64,000 nucleotides of DNA from CBDFGQ01 sp965247295 (GCA_965247295.1 CBDFGQ010000008.1:620001-684000); one strand, 5' to 3'. Positions 37,465 through 46,831 are shown, counted from the first letter of the stretch. Numbers and translations: made by a program. Notes: generated by a model not told the origin, from the sequence alone.

Positions 37465-37809
37465 GTGAACAAGATAGAGGCCATCATTAAGCCGGAGAAG
37501 CTAGCCAGTGTCAGATCGGCACTGATCGAAGCCGGCTTCAAGGGGATGACCATAATACGTAGCGCGGGCCAGGGAGACAACTTGGGCGTCACGAGGCGCG
37601 GGGCCCGAGGCACCAGTACCTACATCGATTACACGGCCTCGAACGTCAAGCTGGAGGTGGTAGTCCGCGACGAGGACACCGAGAAGGTGGTAGATATCAT
37701 CAAGGACACCGCGAACTCCGGGACTCCAGGCGACGGCAGGATATTTGTGAGCCAGGTCATCTCCGCCATTCGTATCGACACCGGCGAGCGTGACGCTGCA
37801 TCCCTCTAG
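37465..37809 (+). CDS. glnB: PII nitrogen regulatory protein with altered T-loop
   Basis: PII proteins sense 2-oxoglutarate and ATP/ADP and bind partner enzymes through their T-loop. GTG 37465 preceded by AAGGGGGCGA gives the family start NKIEAIIKPEKLASVRSAL. The nucleotide-binding B-loop NSGTPGDGRIFV and the C-loop IRIDTGERDAASL are intact. In the T-loop the usual YRG with the modified Tyr-51 reads ARG (RRGARGTSTYIDYTASNVK), so uridylylation at that site is not expected. About 114 residues. It is convergent with the transglutaminase gene (16 bases apart) and near GlnII, a likely regulatory target. Confidence 0.88.
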   Translation: MNKIEAIIKPEKLASVRSALIEAGFKGMTIIRSAGQGDNLGVTRRGARGTSTYIDYTASNVKLEVVVRDEDTEKVVDIIKDTANSGTPGDGRIFVSQVISAIRIDTGERDAASL

Positions 37810-37825
37810 CCGGCACTGTCCGTAT

Positions 37826-38695
37826 TCACGTAACGGTGGGCCCGTACTCAGGGCTCACAATCCTCATACGAATGTCGGTCCGCATCTTCGAGCTTGCACC
37901 AGTGCCGCGAAATGTTCCCGAGGTGGGTGCCGCCGCCCTTGAAGTCAGTCCCGCCGCCAGCGCGACGTGACGGTCAGAGACGGCCAGGCCCTGGGTCGGA
38001 TCGTAGCCACGCCAACCGGCCCCAGGCAGATACACTTCGACCCAGGCATGTAGCTCCCTCTCACTTCGCTTCGGGTCTCCTTCCTCATAACCACTGACAA
38101 AGCGCGCCGCGAGTCCGACGGCACGGCAGGCCTCCATTAGCAAGACTGCCACATCACGGCAGGCGCCGCGCCGATTTTCCAATGTCACCGACGCGGGCCG
38201 GGGATCACCCAGCCGTCGCGTGGCGAGTCTACAGGTTTCTTGGATGCGGCGAGTCAGGACGCTCAGAAACGGTACCGTATTTCCGTCGACCTCTGTAGCG
38301 ATACCTTCGGCAAAGCGCGTCACCTCATCTCCCGAGGTGGCGCGATCACAGTAAGGGGCCAAAGCAGCCGCGGTATCTTCGTCATAGACGACCGGCAAGA
38401 CCAGCGCAGCCGGATCAAGGATGAAATCGAAGGGATTGGTGCGGAAGGTCTCAACCTCAAAGGTCGTGGTGATCGTCAGCGCCTCTTGAATGCCGTTGAA
38501 CGACACACGAGAGGTGTCATTTCCTTCCAGGTCCAGGTACGTATAAAGGCCCGCAGGTGGTGGCTCGAAGCGCATGTCGAAGTGCAGCAGCTTCTGCCAA
38601 CTATCATTTCGGGGGCGCAGCCGTACGCTGAGGGGTTCTAAAAAGACCGGCTGGCTATAGGAAAACCTGGTGATATGTGTGACCTCAAACAGCAT
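37826..38695 (-). CDS. Transglutaminase-like cysteine peptidase with BTLCP N-terminal domain
   Basis: The N-terminal 80 residues form the bacterial transglutaminase-like beta domain (FEVTHITRFSYSQPVFLEP). The core follows with the catalytic Cys in RRGACRDVAVLLMEACRAVG, His in HAWVEVYLPGAG and Asp in GYDPTQG. These proteins co-occur with alpha-E and circularly permuted ATP-grasp proteins in a set proposed by comparative genomics to make and process peptide tags. It follows the alpha-E gene by 25 bases. 289 residues, no export signal. Confidence 0.88.
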   Translation of the reverse strand: MLFEVTHITRFSYSQPVFLEPLSVRLRPRNDSWQKLLHFDMRFEPPPAGLYTYLDLEGNDTSRVSFNGIQEALTITTTFEVETFRTNPFDFILDPAALVLPVVYDEDTAAALAPYCDRATSGDEVTRFAEGIATEVDGNTVPFLSVLTRRIQETCRLATRRLGDPRPASVTLENRRGACRDVAVLLMEACRAVGLAARFVSGYEEGDPKRSERELHAWVEVYLPGAGWRGYDPTQGLAVSDRHVALAAGLTSRAAAPTSGTFRGTGASSKMRTDIRMRIVSPEYGPTVT

Positions 38696-38720
38696 GGGCT
38701 ACCCTATCCCGCTGATAAGC

Positions 38721-39704
38721 TCATGCAGTGTGGCTGTCGTTTGAGGCGATAACACCTACCGGAGGCGTGGCGAAAAAGGTGTCGTAGATCGCATCGCCGA
38801 CATGGTTCAACCTGGTCTGAAAGGTGACGAGGAAGCTGTGTAGCCCACCCTTGATTATTTCTTGAATCTGGGCATCGGCCAGCTCCGCGCGTCGGCGACC
38901 CAGGCGTTCTTCAGCGGCGTTCTGGGCTGTGCCCACCGCTGAGCCCGAAACGGCGTGCAGTGATTCTTCAGCTATGGCTACGCACGAATACATGGAGCGA
39001 GGGAACTCCCGGTCGAGCATCAAGAATTCGGCGACATGGTGCGGCGTAATGCGCCCATGGCGCTGGCGATACATCTCGAACGCGCTGGCCGACTTGAGCA
39101 TTGAGGACCATCGGATGTCGTCGATGGACGTATCGACATCGGTGATGGAAGGCACCAGGCTTGAGTACATGACATCAAGGACTCGGGAAGTCTTATCGGC
39201 GCGCTCCAAGAGGCACCCAAGGCGACCGAAGTGCCAGGCCTCGCTATGTGACATGGTCGCATCGGTGATACCCACGTAAAGGTGGCTTGACATCTTGATC
39301 TCGGAGAAAAAGTCGTGGGCGTCCGCCAATACGCCTCCGGCTGAAGCCCCCGCGCGTACCATCAGATAGAATTTGTTGACCTGCTCCCACATCTCCGACG
39401 TGATGTTTTCCCGTACAGAGCGGGCGTTCTCCCTTGCCACGCGCAAACAGGAGAATATCGAGTTGGGATTACCGGCATCGAAGGTGAGAAAGGCGATGAC
39501 GTTTTCCTTGGACGCCTGGCCGAACCGCTCCTGAAACATCGAATAGTCGCCCGTGGTGTCCAACAGCGGTACCCATTGCTCGGTCGCGTCGGCGGGGAGA
39601 TCGAGCATCAGACTGAGATTCACATCGATAGTACGTGCTACATTCTCTGCCCGCTCGATGTACCGGTTCATCCAGTAGATAGAGTCAGCCACCCTGCTAA
39701 GCAT
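38721..39704 (-). CDS. Alpha-E domain (DUF403) protein
   Basis: The all-helical alpha-E family is recognisable by MLSRVADSIYWMNRYIERAENVAR at the N-terminus (read in two parts: MLSRVADSIYWMNRYIER, AENVARTIDVN), by RENARSVRENITSEMWEQVN, and by FGRLGCLLERADKTSRVLDV. The role is unproven; it is a genomic partner of permuted ATP-grasp ligases. It lies only 5 bases after the ATP-grasp gene and before the transglutaminase gene, so the three form a tight operon. 327 residues, full length. Confidence 0.9.
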   Translation of the reverse strand: MLSRVADSIYWMNRYIERAENVARTIDVNLSLMLDLPADATEQWVPLLDTTGDYSMFQERFGQASKENVIAFLTFDAGNPNSIFSCLRVARENARSVRENITSEMWEQVNKFYLMVRAGASAGGVLADAHDFFSEIKMSSHLYVGITDATMSHSEAWHFGRLGCLLERADKTSRVLDVMYSSLVPSITDVDTSIDDIRWSSMLKSASAFEMYRQRHGRITPHHVAEFLMLDREFPRSMYSCVAIAEESLHAVSGSAVGTAQNAAEERLGRRRAELADAQIQEIIKGGLHSFLVTFQTRLNHVGDAIYDTFFATPPVGVIASNDSHTA

Positions 39705-39709
39705 GTGCG

Positions 39710-41626
39710 TCAGTCCTCCGCTAGTACCCAGGTGTCCTTGCTGCCGCCACCCTGGGAGGAATTGACCACGAGCGAGCCCTTGCGTAGCGCCACCCGGGTC
39801 AGTCCGCCGGGGAGAACGTACAGTTCGGCACCGTACAGGATATAGGGGCGCAGGTCGATATGGCGCCCCTCGAAGTGGTCCTCCACGATAACCGGAGCTC
39901 GGGAGAGGGCAAGTGTCGGCTGGGCGATATAGTTGCGGGGATTGGCCTGGATGAGTCCGACAAAGGTCTCCCGCTCCTCCTTCGAGGCGTGAGGTCCGAC
40001 CAGCATGCCGTACCCGCCTGACTCGTTGGTCGCCTTCACCACGAGCTTGTCCAGATTGGCCAGAACGTGTTTACGCTGTACCTCGTCCCAGCAGATATAT
40101 GTGGGGACGTTCGGCACCACGATCTCCTCACCCAGGTAGTACTTGATCATCTGGGGAACATAGGCATAAATGGCCTTGTCATCGGCAATCCCCGTTCCCG
40201 GTGCATTGGCCAGCCCCACGCGTCCGGCCCTGTACACGTCCATGAGACCCGGTACACCTAGAGACGAATCTGAGCGGAACGTCTGTGGATCGAGAAAATC
40301 GTCGTCTATCCTTCGATAGATTACGTCCACGCGCTCGAAGCCCTTGGTGGTGCGCATCATTACATGGCCGTCGGCGACCACCAGATCATGGCCCTGGACG
40401 AGTTCAACCCCCATCTGCTGGGCCAGGAATGCATGCTCGAAGTAGGCCGAGTTATACATTCCCGGGGTGAGCACTACAACCGTGGGGGATTCGACACCTT
40501 CGGGGGCAAGGTCTTGCAGCGTGTCGAGCAGGCGGCTGGGATAATCGTCGACCGGGCGCACGCGGGAGGCCCCGAAAACCGCGGGGAACGTGGCCTTGAG
40601 CACATGCCGGTTCTCCAGCACATACGAGACACCGGAAGGACAACGCAGATTGTCTTCGAGGACGTACAGCTGTCCGTCCCCGTCTCGCACCAGGTCAGTG
40701 CCGGTGATGTGGTTCCAGATTCCCCATCGGGGATTGAGCCCCATGCAGGGTTGGAGCAAGTTCTGGGCGGAGCGGATCAGGTGCTCAGGTATTACCCCGT
40801 CCTTAACGATCTTCTGTTCGTGGTAGATATCGTCGATGAAGAGATTGAGTGTGTGGATCCGCTGCTTCAGCCCACGCTCGATGTACGCCCACTCTGATGC
40901 CTCGACGATTCGGGGAATGATGTCGAAGGGCCACACCTTTTCTACACCGGACTCGTCCCCGTACACGTTGAAGGTAATCCCCAGGTCCAACAGCGCTTGC
41001 TCCGACGCTCGCTGGTGCCGCAAGAGCTCTCCTTCCGGAAGTGCCACGATGCGCTGCATCAACAGGGCCGCACCGGGGCGAGGACTCCCGTCGGCCTGGA
41101 GCATCTCGTCGTAGAAGCCTCCGGTGTCATACGCCGAAAAGCTCATCAGACCAGGGCTTGTCTCAGGGACGTTGGCCAGCCGGCTGGCGTAATGCTGGAG
41201 CTGGACATTCGTGCGGCGCAGGCGTGGGAGCAGGTCTTTCATCATCGCCAGGGCGATGTTGGGATACCGCTGCAAAAGGTCCAAGAAGCTCTGCCTAGAC
41301 AGGGTAAGGCAGACCGATGGTGCTTCAGCCTGGACCGTGGCCGAACGGGGCGTGGCCTCGATGAGGGCCATTTCGCCGAAGAATTCCCCAGCCTCTAACC
41401 TACTGTATGTGATGGTCTTGCCGTCGCGCTCCACATAGACGTGCATCGTGCCTGTGAGCAACAAGAACAGACGGTCTCCAGGCTCGCCTTCGCGGAATAA
41501 CACGTCTCCATCTTTATAAGACTGCTCGGCCATCTCCCGGGCGATCAGTTGTAGCTCGGTCGCGTCTATGCCGCGAAAGAGTTCCACCTGACGCAAGAGG
41601 GCGAGCTGCTTGCTATCTGTTACCAC
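39710..41626 (-). CDS. Circularly permuted ATP-grasp ligase fused to an N-terminal cyclic-nucleotide-binding domain
   Basis: Residues about 10-135 are a CAP/PKA-type cNMP-binding domain: LFREGEPGDRLFLLLTG and the phosphate-binding cassette FFGEMALIEATPRSATVQA with its conserved Glu and Arg. Residues about 165-638 are the type 2 circularly permuted ATP-grasp (DUF404/DUF407): YDEMLQADGSPRPG, WGIWNHITGTDLVRDGDG, YVLEDNLRCPSGVSYVLEN, NAPGTGIADDKAIYAYVP and VVKATNESGGYGM. Family members are thought to form amide bonds with amino acids or glutamate-like substrates. The cNMP domain suggests gating by cAMP or cGMP, and two cyclase-domain proteins are encoded in this window (45855-46472 and 59480-60265). 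638 residues against about 480 for the unfused form. Confidence 0.9.
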   Translation of the reverse strand: MVTDSKQLALLRQVELFRGIDATELQLIAREMAEQSYKDGDVLFREGEPGDRLFLLLTGTMHVYVERDGKTITYSRLEAGEFFGEMALIEATPRSATVQAEAPSVCLTLSRQSFLDLLQRYPNIALAMMKDLLPRLRRTNVQLQHYASRLANVPETSPGLMSFSAYDTGGFYDEMLQADGSPRPGAALLMQRIVALPEGELLRHQRASEQALLDLGITFNVYGDESGVEKVWPFDIIPRIVEASEWAYIERGLKQRIHTLNLFIDDIYHEQKIVKDGVIPEHLIRSAQNLLQPCMGLNPRWGIWNHITGTDLVRDGDGQLYVLEDNLRCPSGVSYVLENRHVLKATFPAVFGASRVRPVDDYPSRLLDTLQDLAPEGVESPTVVVLTPGMYNSAYFEHAFLAQQMGVELVQGHDLVVADGHVMMRTTKGFERVDVIYRRIDDDFLDPQTFRSDSSLGVPGLMDVYRAGRVGLANAPGTGIADDKAIYAYVPQMIKYYLGEEIVVPNVPTYICWDEVQRKHVLANLDKLVVKATNESGGYGMLVGPHASKEERETFVGLIQANPRNYIAQPTLALSRAPVIVEDHFEGRHIDLRPYILYGAELYVLPGGLTRVALRKGSLVVNSSQGGGSKDTWVLAED

Positions 41627-41893
41627 TGGATATCTCCTCTACGGGGGTTAGGTTTAAAGTCCAGAGCCACTCCTAGGCAAAGCGCATCCGGATAGTCCGG
41701 TGGACCCAAGGGTTCCGATAAGACTGCCCGCGCTAGGCACCCATCTCATGATGCAAGGGGGCCCGGTGATGTGCCCATCCTTAGGGTAGCATGCTCCTGC
41801 TGAGCCCATTGGCAGCTGCGGGCCCAACCGGGGCCCCCGAAGCCTTAGGCCCAGTATGAGCGAGCGAACTGTGGAGCGCCTCTGAGCAAGGAC

Positions 41894-42901
41894 CTAGTTA
41901 CCGTCTCCGGAGACCGATTCCATGATCAGCCGCGTCACCACATAAGGGTCAACGTTGGCACAGGGGCGCCGGTCCTCAATGTAGCCCTTGCCCTCTACCT
42001 CTACCTGCCACGGGATTCGGATGGAGGCACCACGGTCCGAGACACCGTACCGGAACTCCCTGTAGGAACAGGTCTCGTGCTGGCCCGTGAGACGCTCTTC
42101 TATTCCAAAGCCATAGTTGGTTATGTGCAGGTCATGCCTCCGGCCCAGGGCCTCGGCGGCGTCGATGCATGCCTGGTAGCTGGACCTCGTGGCCTTGGTG
42201 GAGAAGTTGGTATGGGCCCCGGCCCCGTTCCAGTCCCCCCTTGCCGGCTTGGGGTAGAGGGTGGCATTGATGCCGAAGTCCTCGGCGACCCGGTACAGCA
42301 AATACCTGGCGACCCACAGATGGTCAGACACTTCCAGGGGCCCGAGGGTGCCTACCTGGAACTCCCACTGGCCGGGCATCACCTCGGCGTTGATGCCGAA
42401 GATGCCAAGATCGGCCCTCAGGCACGCATCCAGGTGGGCCTCCACGGCGTCGCGGCCGAACACCTCGTCGGATCCAATACCGCAGTAGTAGCCACCCTGG
42501 GGTGGGGGAAATCCCGATTCGGGAAAGCCTAGAGGTCTATTGCCACGAAAGAAGGTGTACTCTTGCTCGATGCCGAAAACATACTCCTGGTCAGCGTACT
42601 TTTCGGCCGCCGCGGCACAGGCCGCCCGGGTGTTCGTCGCGTGGGGAGTGAAGTCCGTGAGGAGAACTTCGGTCATTACCAGAACGTCGTTTTTTCCGCG
42701 AGTTTTGGTTGGGTCCGGGCAGGTAAACACAGGTCTCAAGACACAGTCCGAACGGGCCCCTGGGGCCTGACCCGTACTGGATCCGTCGAAGCCCCAGATC
42801 GGGGGCTCCTCTCCAACGTTTACGATCTTGGTCTTAGCGCGTAGCTTGGGGGTCGGTTCGGTCCCATCGATCCAGATATACTCTGCTCGGTATCTATCCA
42901 T
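41894..42901 (-). CDS. glnII: Type II glutamine synthetase
   Basis: It makes glutamine from glutamate, ammonia and ATP. At 335 residues it is the short, eukaryote-like type II enzyme, not the 470-residue type I. The motifs are WGFDGSSTGQAPG, the metal-binding Glu pair in FGIEQEYTFF, NAEVMPGQWEFQVG, NGAGAHTNFSTKATR, and RGASIRIPWQVE, the substrate- and ATP-binding loops. It lacks the adenylylation Tyr loop of type I. It lies 268 bases upstream of the ATP-grasp operon on the same strand; the spacer has no obvious terminator hairpin, so linkage is possible but not shown. PII is encoded 4 kb away. Confidence 0.93.
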   Translation of the reverse strand: MDRYRAEYIWIDGTEPTPKLRAKTKIVNVGEEPPIWGFDGSSTGQAPGARSDCVLRPVFTCPDPTKTRGKNDVLVMTEVLLTDFTPHATNTRAACAAAAEKYADQEYVFGIEQEYTFFRGNRPLGFPESGFPPPQGGYYCGIGSDEVFGRDAVEAHLDACLRADLGIFGINAEVMPGQWEFQVGTLGPLEVSDHLWVARYLLYRVAEDFGINATLYPKPARGDWNGAGAHTNFSTKATRSSYQACIDAAEALGRRHDLHITNYGFGIEERLTGQHETCSYREFRYGVSDRGASIRIPWQVEVEGKGYIEDRRPCANVDPYVVTRLIMESVSGDGN

Positions 42902-43194
42902 GCCTTCTTATTCACCTCCACATCGAGTTTCTGGTCGCGCCATTCGTTGCTTGACAGCTTATCCCTGCGTAGAACCTCGATAAGTTGAGGGGACTGAGCT
43001 AGAATAGCGCATTTTATGGCACGAGGCAATAGCAGGACCCTCTCCTGCGTCGCCGTCGGGGCTCATGGACGGAAAGAAACCTACGCGGTCGGCTGGGGCT
43101 CATGCGCGCATTCGCCCAGCGGCAAGACACTGGGTCCAAACGGAGGTGCGTCGCGTGCAATGGCGTGGAGTCCACGGTACACAGGAGGGTTGAC

Positions 43195-43842
43195 CTATTC
43201 AGAGTTGGCAGGCTCCCAGACGATAAGCCGTATAGGCGTGGGATTGTAGGCGTTCACCGGGTTGCGGGTCTGGGGGCAGTTGGAGATCACCGCCAGCACA
43301 TCCATTTCGGCCCGCAGGTCCACGTAGTCCCCCGGCTTGGAGAAGCCCTCTGCCAGCGCCATTCCGCCATTGGGCTCTACCGGGACGTTCATGAAGAAAT
43401 TGAGGTTGGCGACGATGTCCTTCTTGCCCAGGCCGAACTCCGCCAGGGCCCGGAGGAAGCCGTCCCGACAGTTGGGTGTGTCCTCGACCCCGTACCGCAA
43501 CAGGTTGCTATCGGAGCTGCAGCAGCCGCCGATGGTATCGTGGCGGCCGCAGGTATCTTCCACGATGGTGAATAGGGGCCGTCCCATGTCGGAGTAGATG
43601 CCGTGGCCCCTGGTCAGGAAGATGGTACCGGCGTACTTCATGGTATCGGCAGCATTGTACCGCTCCGAGGGGTCCTCGGCGTTGTAGCATAGGAAGTCCA
43701 CCGCTTGCTTCCCTTCCACATCCACGATACGCAGCACGGCGCCCTTACGCATCGTTTTCGCCCAACAATCCCCCGGCGCGACCAGTCGGTCTTCCAGCAC
43801 TCTGCCCGCTTCCGCGTTGGCCCGAACTTGCCCCTGGCTCAT
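43195..43842 (-). CDS. DUF1989 (urea carboxylase-associated family) protein
   Basis: GAGGAGGCGGTA precedes ATG 43842. The DUF1989 hallmarks are GDCWAKTMRKGAVLRIVDVEG, QAVDFLCYNAEDPSERYN, the probable metal site CGRHDTIGGCCSSDSN, and NLNFFMNVPVEPNGG. Members of this family occur with urea/guanidine carboxylases, and some act as carboxyguanidine deiminase subunits. No carboxylase is in the window, so the substrate here is unknown. It fits the nitrogen-centred neighbourhood (GlnII, PII, amidase). 215 residues, full length. Confidence 0.85.
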   Translation of the reverse strand: MSQGQVRANAEAGRVLEDRLVAPGDCWAKTMRKGAVLRIVDVEGKQAVDFLCYNAEDPSERYNAADTMKYAGTIFLTRGHGIYSDMGRPLFTIVEDTCGRHDTIGGCCSSDSNLLRYGVEDTPNCRDGFLRALAEFGLGKKDIVANLNFFMNVPVEPNGGMALAEGFSKPGDYVDLRAEMDVLAVISNCPQTRNPVNAYNPTPIRLIVWEPANSE

Positions 43843-44023
43843 TACCGCCTCCTCATGCTTCTACTCATCAGACGCCGCCCGTCCGCTGCGATGAGCGTCC
43901 GGTGGCATCCGGCCTGTCTGGTGGTTGGTCTCTACTGTAGCAGTCGCTTTTCTGTCACCCTGGCCGAAGGCCAAGGGTCTGGGGAGGTGGCAGGTCCCCC
44001 CGTTGAGACCAGTCCCACCACCA

Positions 44024-44049
44024 GATTCTTCGCTTCGCTCAGAATGACA
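44024..44049. repeat. Possible interspersed repeat unit
   Basis: GATTCTTCGCTTCGCTCAGA followed by ATGACA resembles a short non-coding unit that is common between genes in some environmental bacterial genomes. Only one copy is seen in this window, so repetition cannot be shown here. Confidence 0.25.
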
Positions 44050-44126
44050 AGTTGTTACCGAGACTGAGCACTATTCCCGGTTGGACCGTTGGCGCGCTGG
44101 AAATTAATCCATCGCCATGATAGGTA

Positions 44127-45581
44127 TTACAAGCCTAGCTCCTCGAGCATAGGCGGCCACCGATGTCGCCAGGGCTTCGCCGCCTCAAAAGCCGCCGAAG
44201 CCTTTAACACCAACGGATCGTCCAAGTGCCGCCCGACGATCTGCAAGCCTACCGGGAGGCCATCCTCGGTCCAACCGGCCGGAACGGAAGCTGCGGGCTG
44301 TCCCGTCATGTTCATGGGGTAGGTGAAGGGAAGCCACCGGAACGGCTCGACCATCCGGCCCTCGATCTTCTCGGGACCCTGCATGTGGATCGGGAACGGA
44401 GGACACGCGAGGGTCGGGGTCAGCAGCAGGTCATACTTCCGCATGAACTTCCACATCTTGTTGACCAAGGCCTTGCGTGCCATCACAGAGTTCGTCAGGT
44501 CCTCGGCGGTCCAGGGGCGCTGGAGGAAGTCTACCAGGTGCGGGGACATCTGGCCCGGGTACTTGTCGACCAGCTCGCGCATTCCCCGCAGATCCGACTC
44601 CAGGGCAACCAGTCCCCAGAAGGCGTAATAAGGGTCCTCCCAGCCGGGATGGGCCTCCTCGACCACACAGCCCAGATCGCGCTCGAACACCTTAACGGCC
44701 TCGCCGACGACACGGCGCACCTCCGGGTCCACGGCAGCGTATCCCCAGTCCGAGCTGTACGCGACCCTGAGCCCCCGAAGATCGCCGTCGAGGCACTCCA
44801 TCCAGTTGAAGTCCGCGGCGGGCAGCGTATGACGGTCCCGGTCGTCGGGGCCCGCGATGACCGAGAGCATCAGTGCGCTGTCGGCCACCGTCCGGCTCAA
44901 CGGGCCGATATGTTCCAGCCCCTCCCAGCTCGAAACGCCGGGATAGCGCTCGTCGCGAGCGCCGGGATACAGGGGAACGCGCCCCATCGACGCCTTGATT
45001 CCGTAAATTCCGCTATGTGCCGCCGGGATGCGTATCGAGCCGCCTCCGTCGCTTCCAATGGCAAAGGGCCCCATGCCGCTGGCTACCGCGGCGCCGGAGC
45101 CTGCGCTGGAGCCCCCAGGTGTGAGGGCGGCATTCCACGGGTTTCTCGTGGTCTCAAAGACCGGGTTGTGGCCGGCGCCGCTGTATCCGAACTCCGGCAC
45201 ATTCGTCTTGCCAAGGATAATGGCACCTGCGTTTTTCAGGCGCTCGACCACGACGTCGTCTTCCTCGGGAACGAAATCCTTGTACGCGACGGAGCCGGAC
45301 ACCGTGGGGATGCCACGCGTGCACACGAGGTCCTTGATTCCGACTGGGACCCCGGCCAGCGGTCCCACATCATGGCCGGCCATTAGCTCAGCTTCCAGCC
45401 GCCTTGCCGTTTCCCTGGCCAGCTCGGGGGTTGGAGTGCAGAAGGCGTGGAGGACCGGCTCCAGCACCTCCGCGCGCGCCAGCACCGCCTCGACGACCTC
45501 AACGGGTGACAGCTCTTTCGCGCGGATGTTGCTCGCCAGGGTCACCGCATCCATGCGGCAGATGTCGTTAGCTGTAGCCAT
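44127..45581 (-). CDS. Amidase signature family enzyme
   Basis: This is an amide hydrolase with the Ser-cisSer-Lys triad: Lys in GVPVGIKDLVCTRGIP, the Gly/Ser-rich core GGSSAGSGAAVASGMG, and the nucleophile Ser in IGSDGGGSIRIPA. I place the start at ATG 45581 behind GTGAGGTTTCAC rather than 4 codons earlier. The N-terminus SNIRAKELSPVEVVEAVLAR is typical. 484 residues. It could release ammonia for GlnII. It is a stand-alone amidase, since no gatB or gatC genes are near, so a tRNA amidotransferase role is unlikely. Confidence 0.9.
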   Translation of the reverse strand: MATANDICRMDAVTLASNIRAKELSPVEVVEAVLARAEVLEPVLHAFCTPTPELARETARRLEAELMAGHDVGPLAGVPVGIKDLVCTRGIPTVSGSVAYKDFVPEEDDVVVERLKNAGAIILGKTNVPEFGYSGAGHNPVFETTRNPWNAALTPGGSSAGSGAAVASGMGPFAIGSDGGGSIRIPAAHSGIYGIKASMGRVPLYPGARDERYPGVSSWEGLEHIGPLSRTVADSALMLSVIAGPDDRDRHTLPAADFNWMECLDGDLRGLRVAYSSDWGYAAVDPEVRRVVGEAVKVFERDLGCVVEEAHPGWEDPYYAFWGLVALESDLRGMRELVDKYPGQMSPHLVDFLQRPWTAEDLTNSVMARKALVNKMWKFMRKYDLLLTPTLACPPFPIHMQGPEKIEGRMVEPFRWLPFTYPMNMTGQPAASVPAGWTEDGLPVGLQIVGRHLDDPLVLKASAAFEAAKPWRHRWPPMLEELGL

Positions 45582-45854
45582 GTGAAACCTCACTTTCCAG
45601 GAGTCGCTCCCACCGCCACGTGAAATTCACTGGTTAGGGCGATGGCTGAGGAACCGGGATAGGCCACCAGTTTAAGCTGGTGAATGGTTCCGGTCAATCT
45701 CTGGCAGCGGCTTCGTGGTCTTTCCAATTCCATGGAGTAGGAGCGAAACGGACCTGCGGGTTGATTCTGCCACTACGAGCGGCGATGCCACCTGGCGAAT
45801 TGTTTACGTTAACTAAACCGTGGGACGAAAAGCTCGACTCCTTGGTCTTGCCGG

Positions 45855-46472
45855 TCATGGCTCCCCTAGGCCCGAGGGAACCGTTGCGTTCAACGCGCCG
45901 AACTTGGCGCAGGCAGCCTCAAAGTCGTTTGGTACGGCTAGATTCCAGCGATATTCAAGGCCATCCTTGGCGATGTCTGAGTGCGAGCTTTCCCCGAGGT
46001 CGAAGTATTGGTTGTCCTCCCAGATCTTGATAAGGTTTTCAGAGCATGTGAGCTGTTCTGTTACTCTTGAGAGGTCTTGAAGACGACTGGCATACCCTAG
46101 ATCGAATCCTGTGGCGTTCTCTCTCCCTGTCATGTCGGTAAAGATATTGACCTCGCCGACATGAGCCACGCAATAGACCCTGATGTCATCGGAGTACAGC
46201 ATGGCCATGATACATAAAGCGATGTCCAGGATGTCATTAAGCGCTGGGGAGCACAGCAGGTAGTACCCGTCGCCGGTCGGCAGGAAAGAGTCTACGGTCG
46301 GCACGGGGATCTGGGAGCTCAAGCGTCTTTGCCTTTCGGCCCGCATCTTTGTATGAACAACGCCAAGAGCTTGAGACTGCCTCTCGTTGATGACTTCAAC
46401 AGCAGTCTCGAGGCCTTTCGTTCCCTGGTAGAGGAAGTCCTGTAAATCAAAGAGTACTATACCTTTTTTCAT
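45855..46472 (-). CDS. Stand-alone class III cyclase-like domain protein
   Basis: I read this as a nucleotidyl-cyclase homology domain. The N-terminal strand IVLFDLQDFLYQG carries the first metal Asp (cyclases have xFADIRGFT), PTGDGYYLLCSP matches the GDGxxA hairpin with the second Asp, and VAHVGEVN and NATGFDLGYASRLQDLS correspond to the later HxGxV and NxASRLQ motifs. The usual Lys and Asp that select ATP are not evident, so it may bind a nucleotide without making cAMP. 205 residues. It overlaps a small upstream frame by four bases. The assignment rests on motif spacing only. Confidence 0.55.
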   Translation of the reverse strand: MKKGIVLFDLQDFLYQGTKGLETAVEVINERQSQALGVVHTKMRAERQRRLSSQIPVPTVDSFLPTGDGYYLLCSPALNDILDIALCIMAMLYSDDIRVYCVAHVGEVNIFTDMTGRENATGFDLGYASRLQDLSRVTEQLTCSENLIKIWEDNQYFDLGESSHSDIAKDGLEYRWNLAVPNDFEAACAKFGALNATVPSGLGEP

Positions 46473-46831
46473 CTATCCCCTCCTTGGCAACGCAGAATAA
46501 GATGCCTCGGTTGCGGGCCGTCTTTCTCTGGCATCGTACTCGGGCCAGACACGAACTCGCCACTTCGAGGTTTGGAGAAACGCCTTACGAGCTTCAGCGT
46601 GTACATTTTCGCTTGCAACCTTGATTTATTCAAGTCGATGCTATTGACCCGTGCCTCTATCGCAGTGTCGTTACTACTCAGCAATGATAGAGACGGGGCC
46701 TCCTCCGTCTCCGGCGAACATCGCCCCGCGGCCTCAGCTACAGAAGTGCTCGGTCCAACTACGTGGGCACCCGAATCCCGGATGACCCGGTCTCGACTGA
46801 TATAATCGCTGGCGTGAGTACGGGTGCCCAC
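46469..46831 (-). CDS. Hypothetical 120-residue protein, uncertain
   Basis: The frame ends in an ATGA overlap with the cyclase-like gene, the only reason to take it seriously. The translation is rich in Ser, Arg and Pro with no recognisable domain, membrane span or signal. It overlaps the start of the divergent amidohydrolase gene on the other strand, which weakens the case. Confidence 0.25.
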   Translation of the reverse strand: MGTRTHASDYISRDRVIRDSGAHVVGPSTSVAEAAGRCSPETEEAPSLSLLSSNDTAIEARVNSIDLNKSRLQAKMYTLKLVRRFSKPRSGEFVSGPSTMPEKDGPQPRHLILRCQGGDR

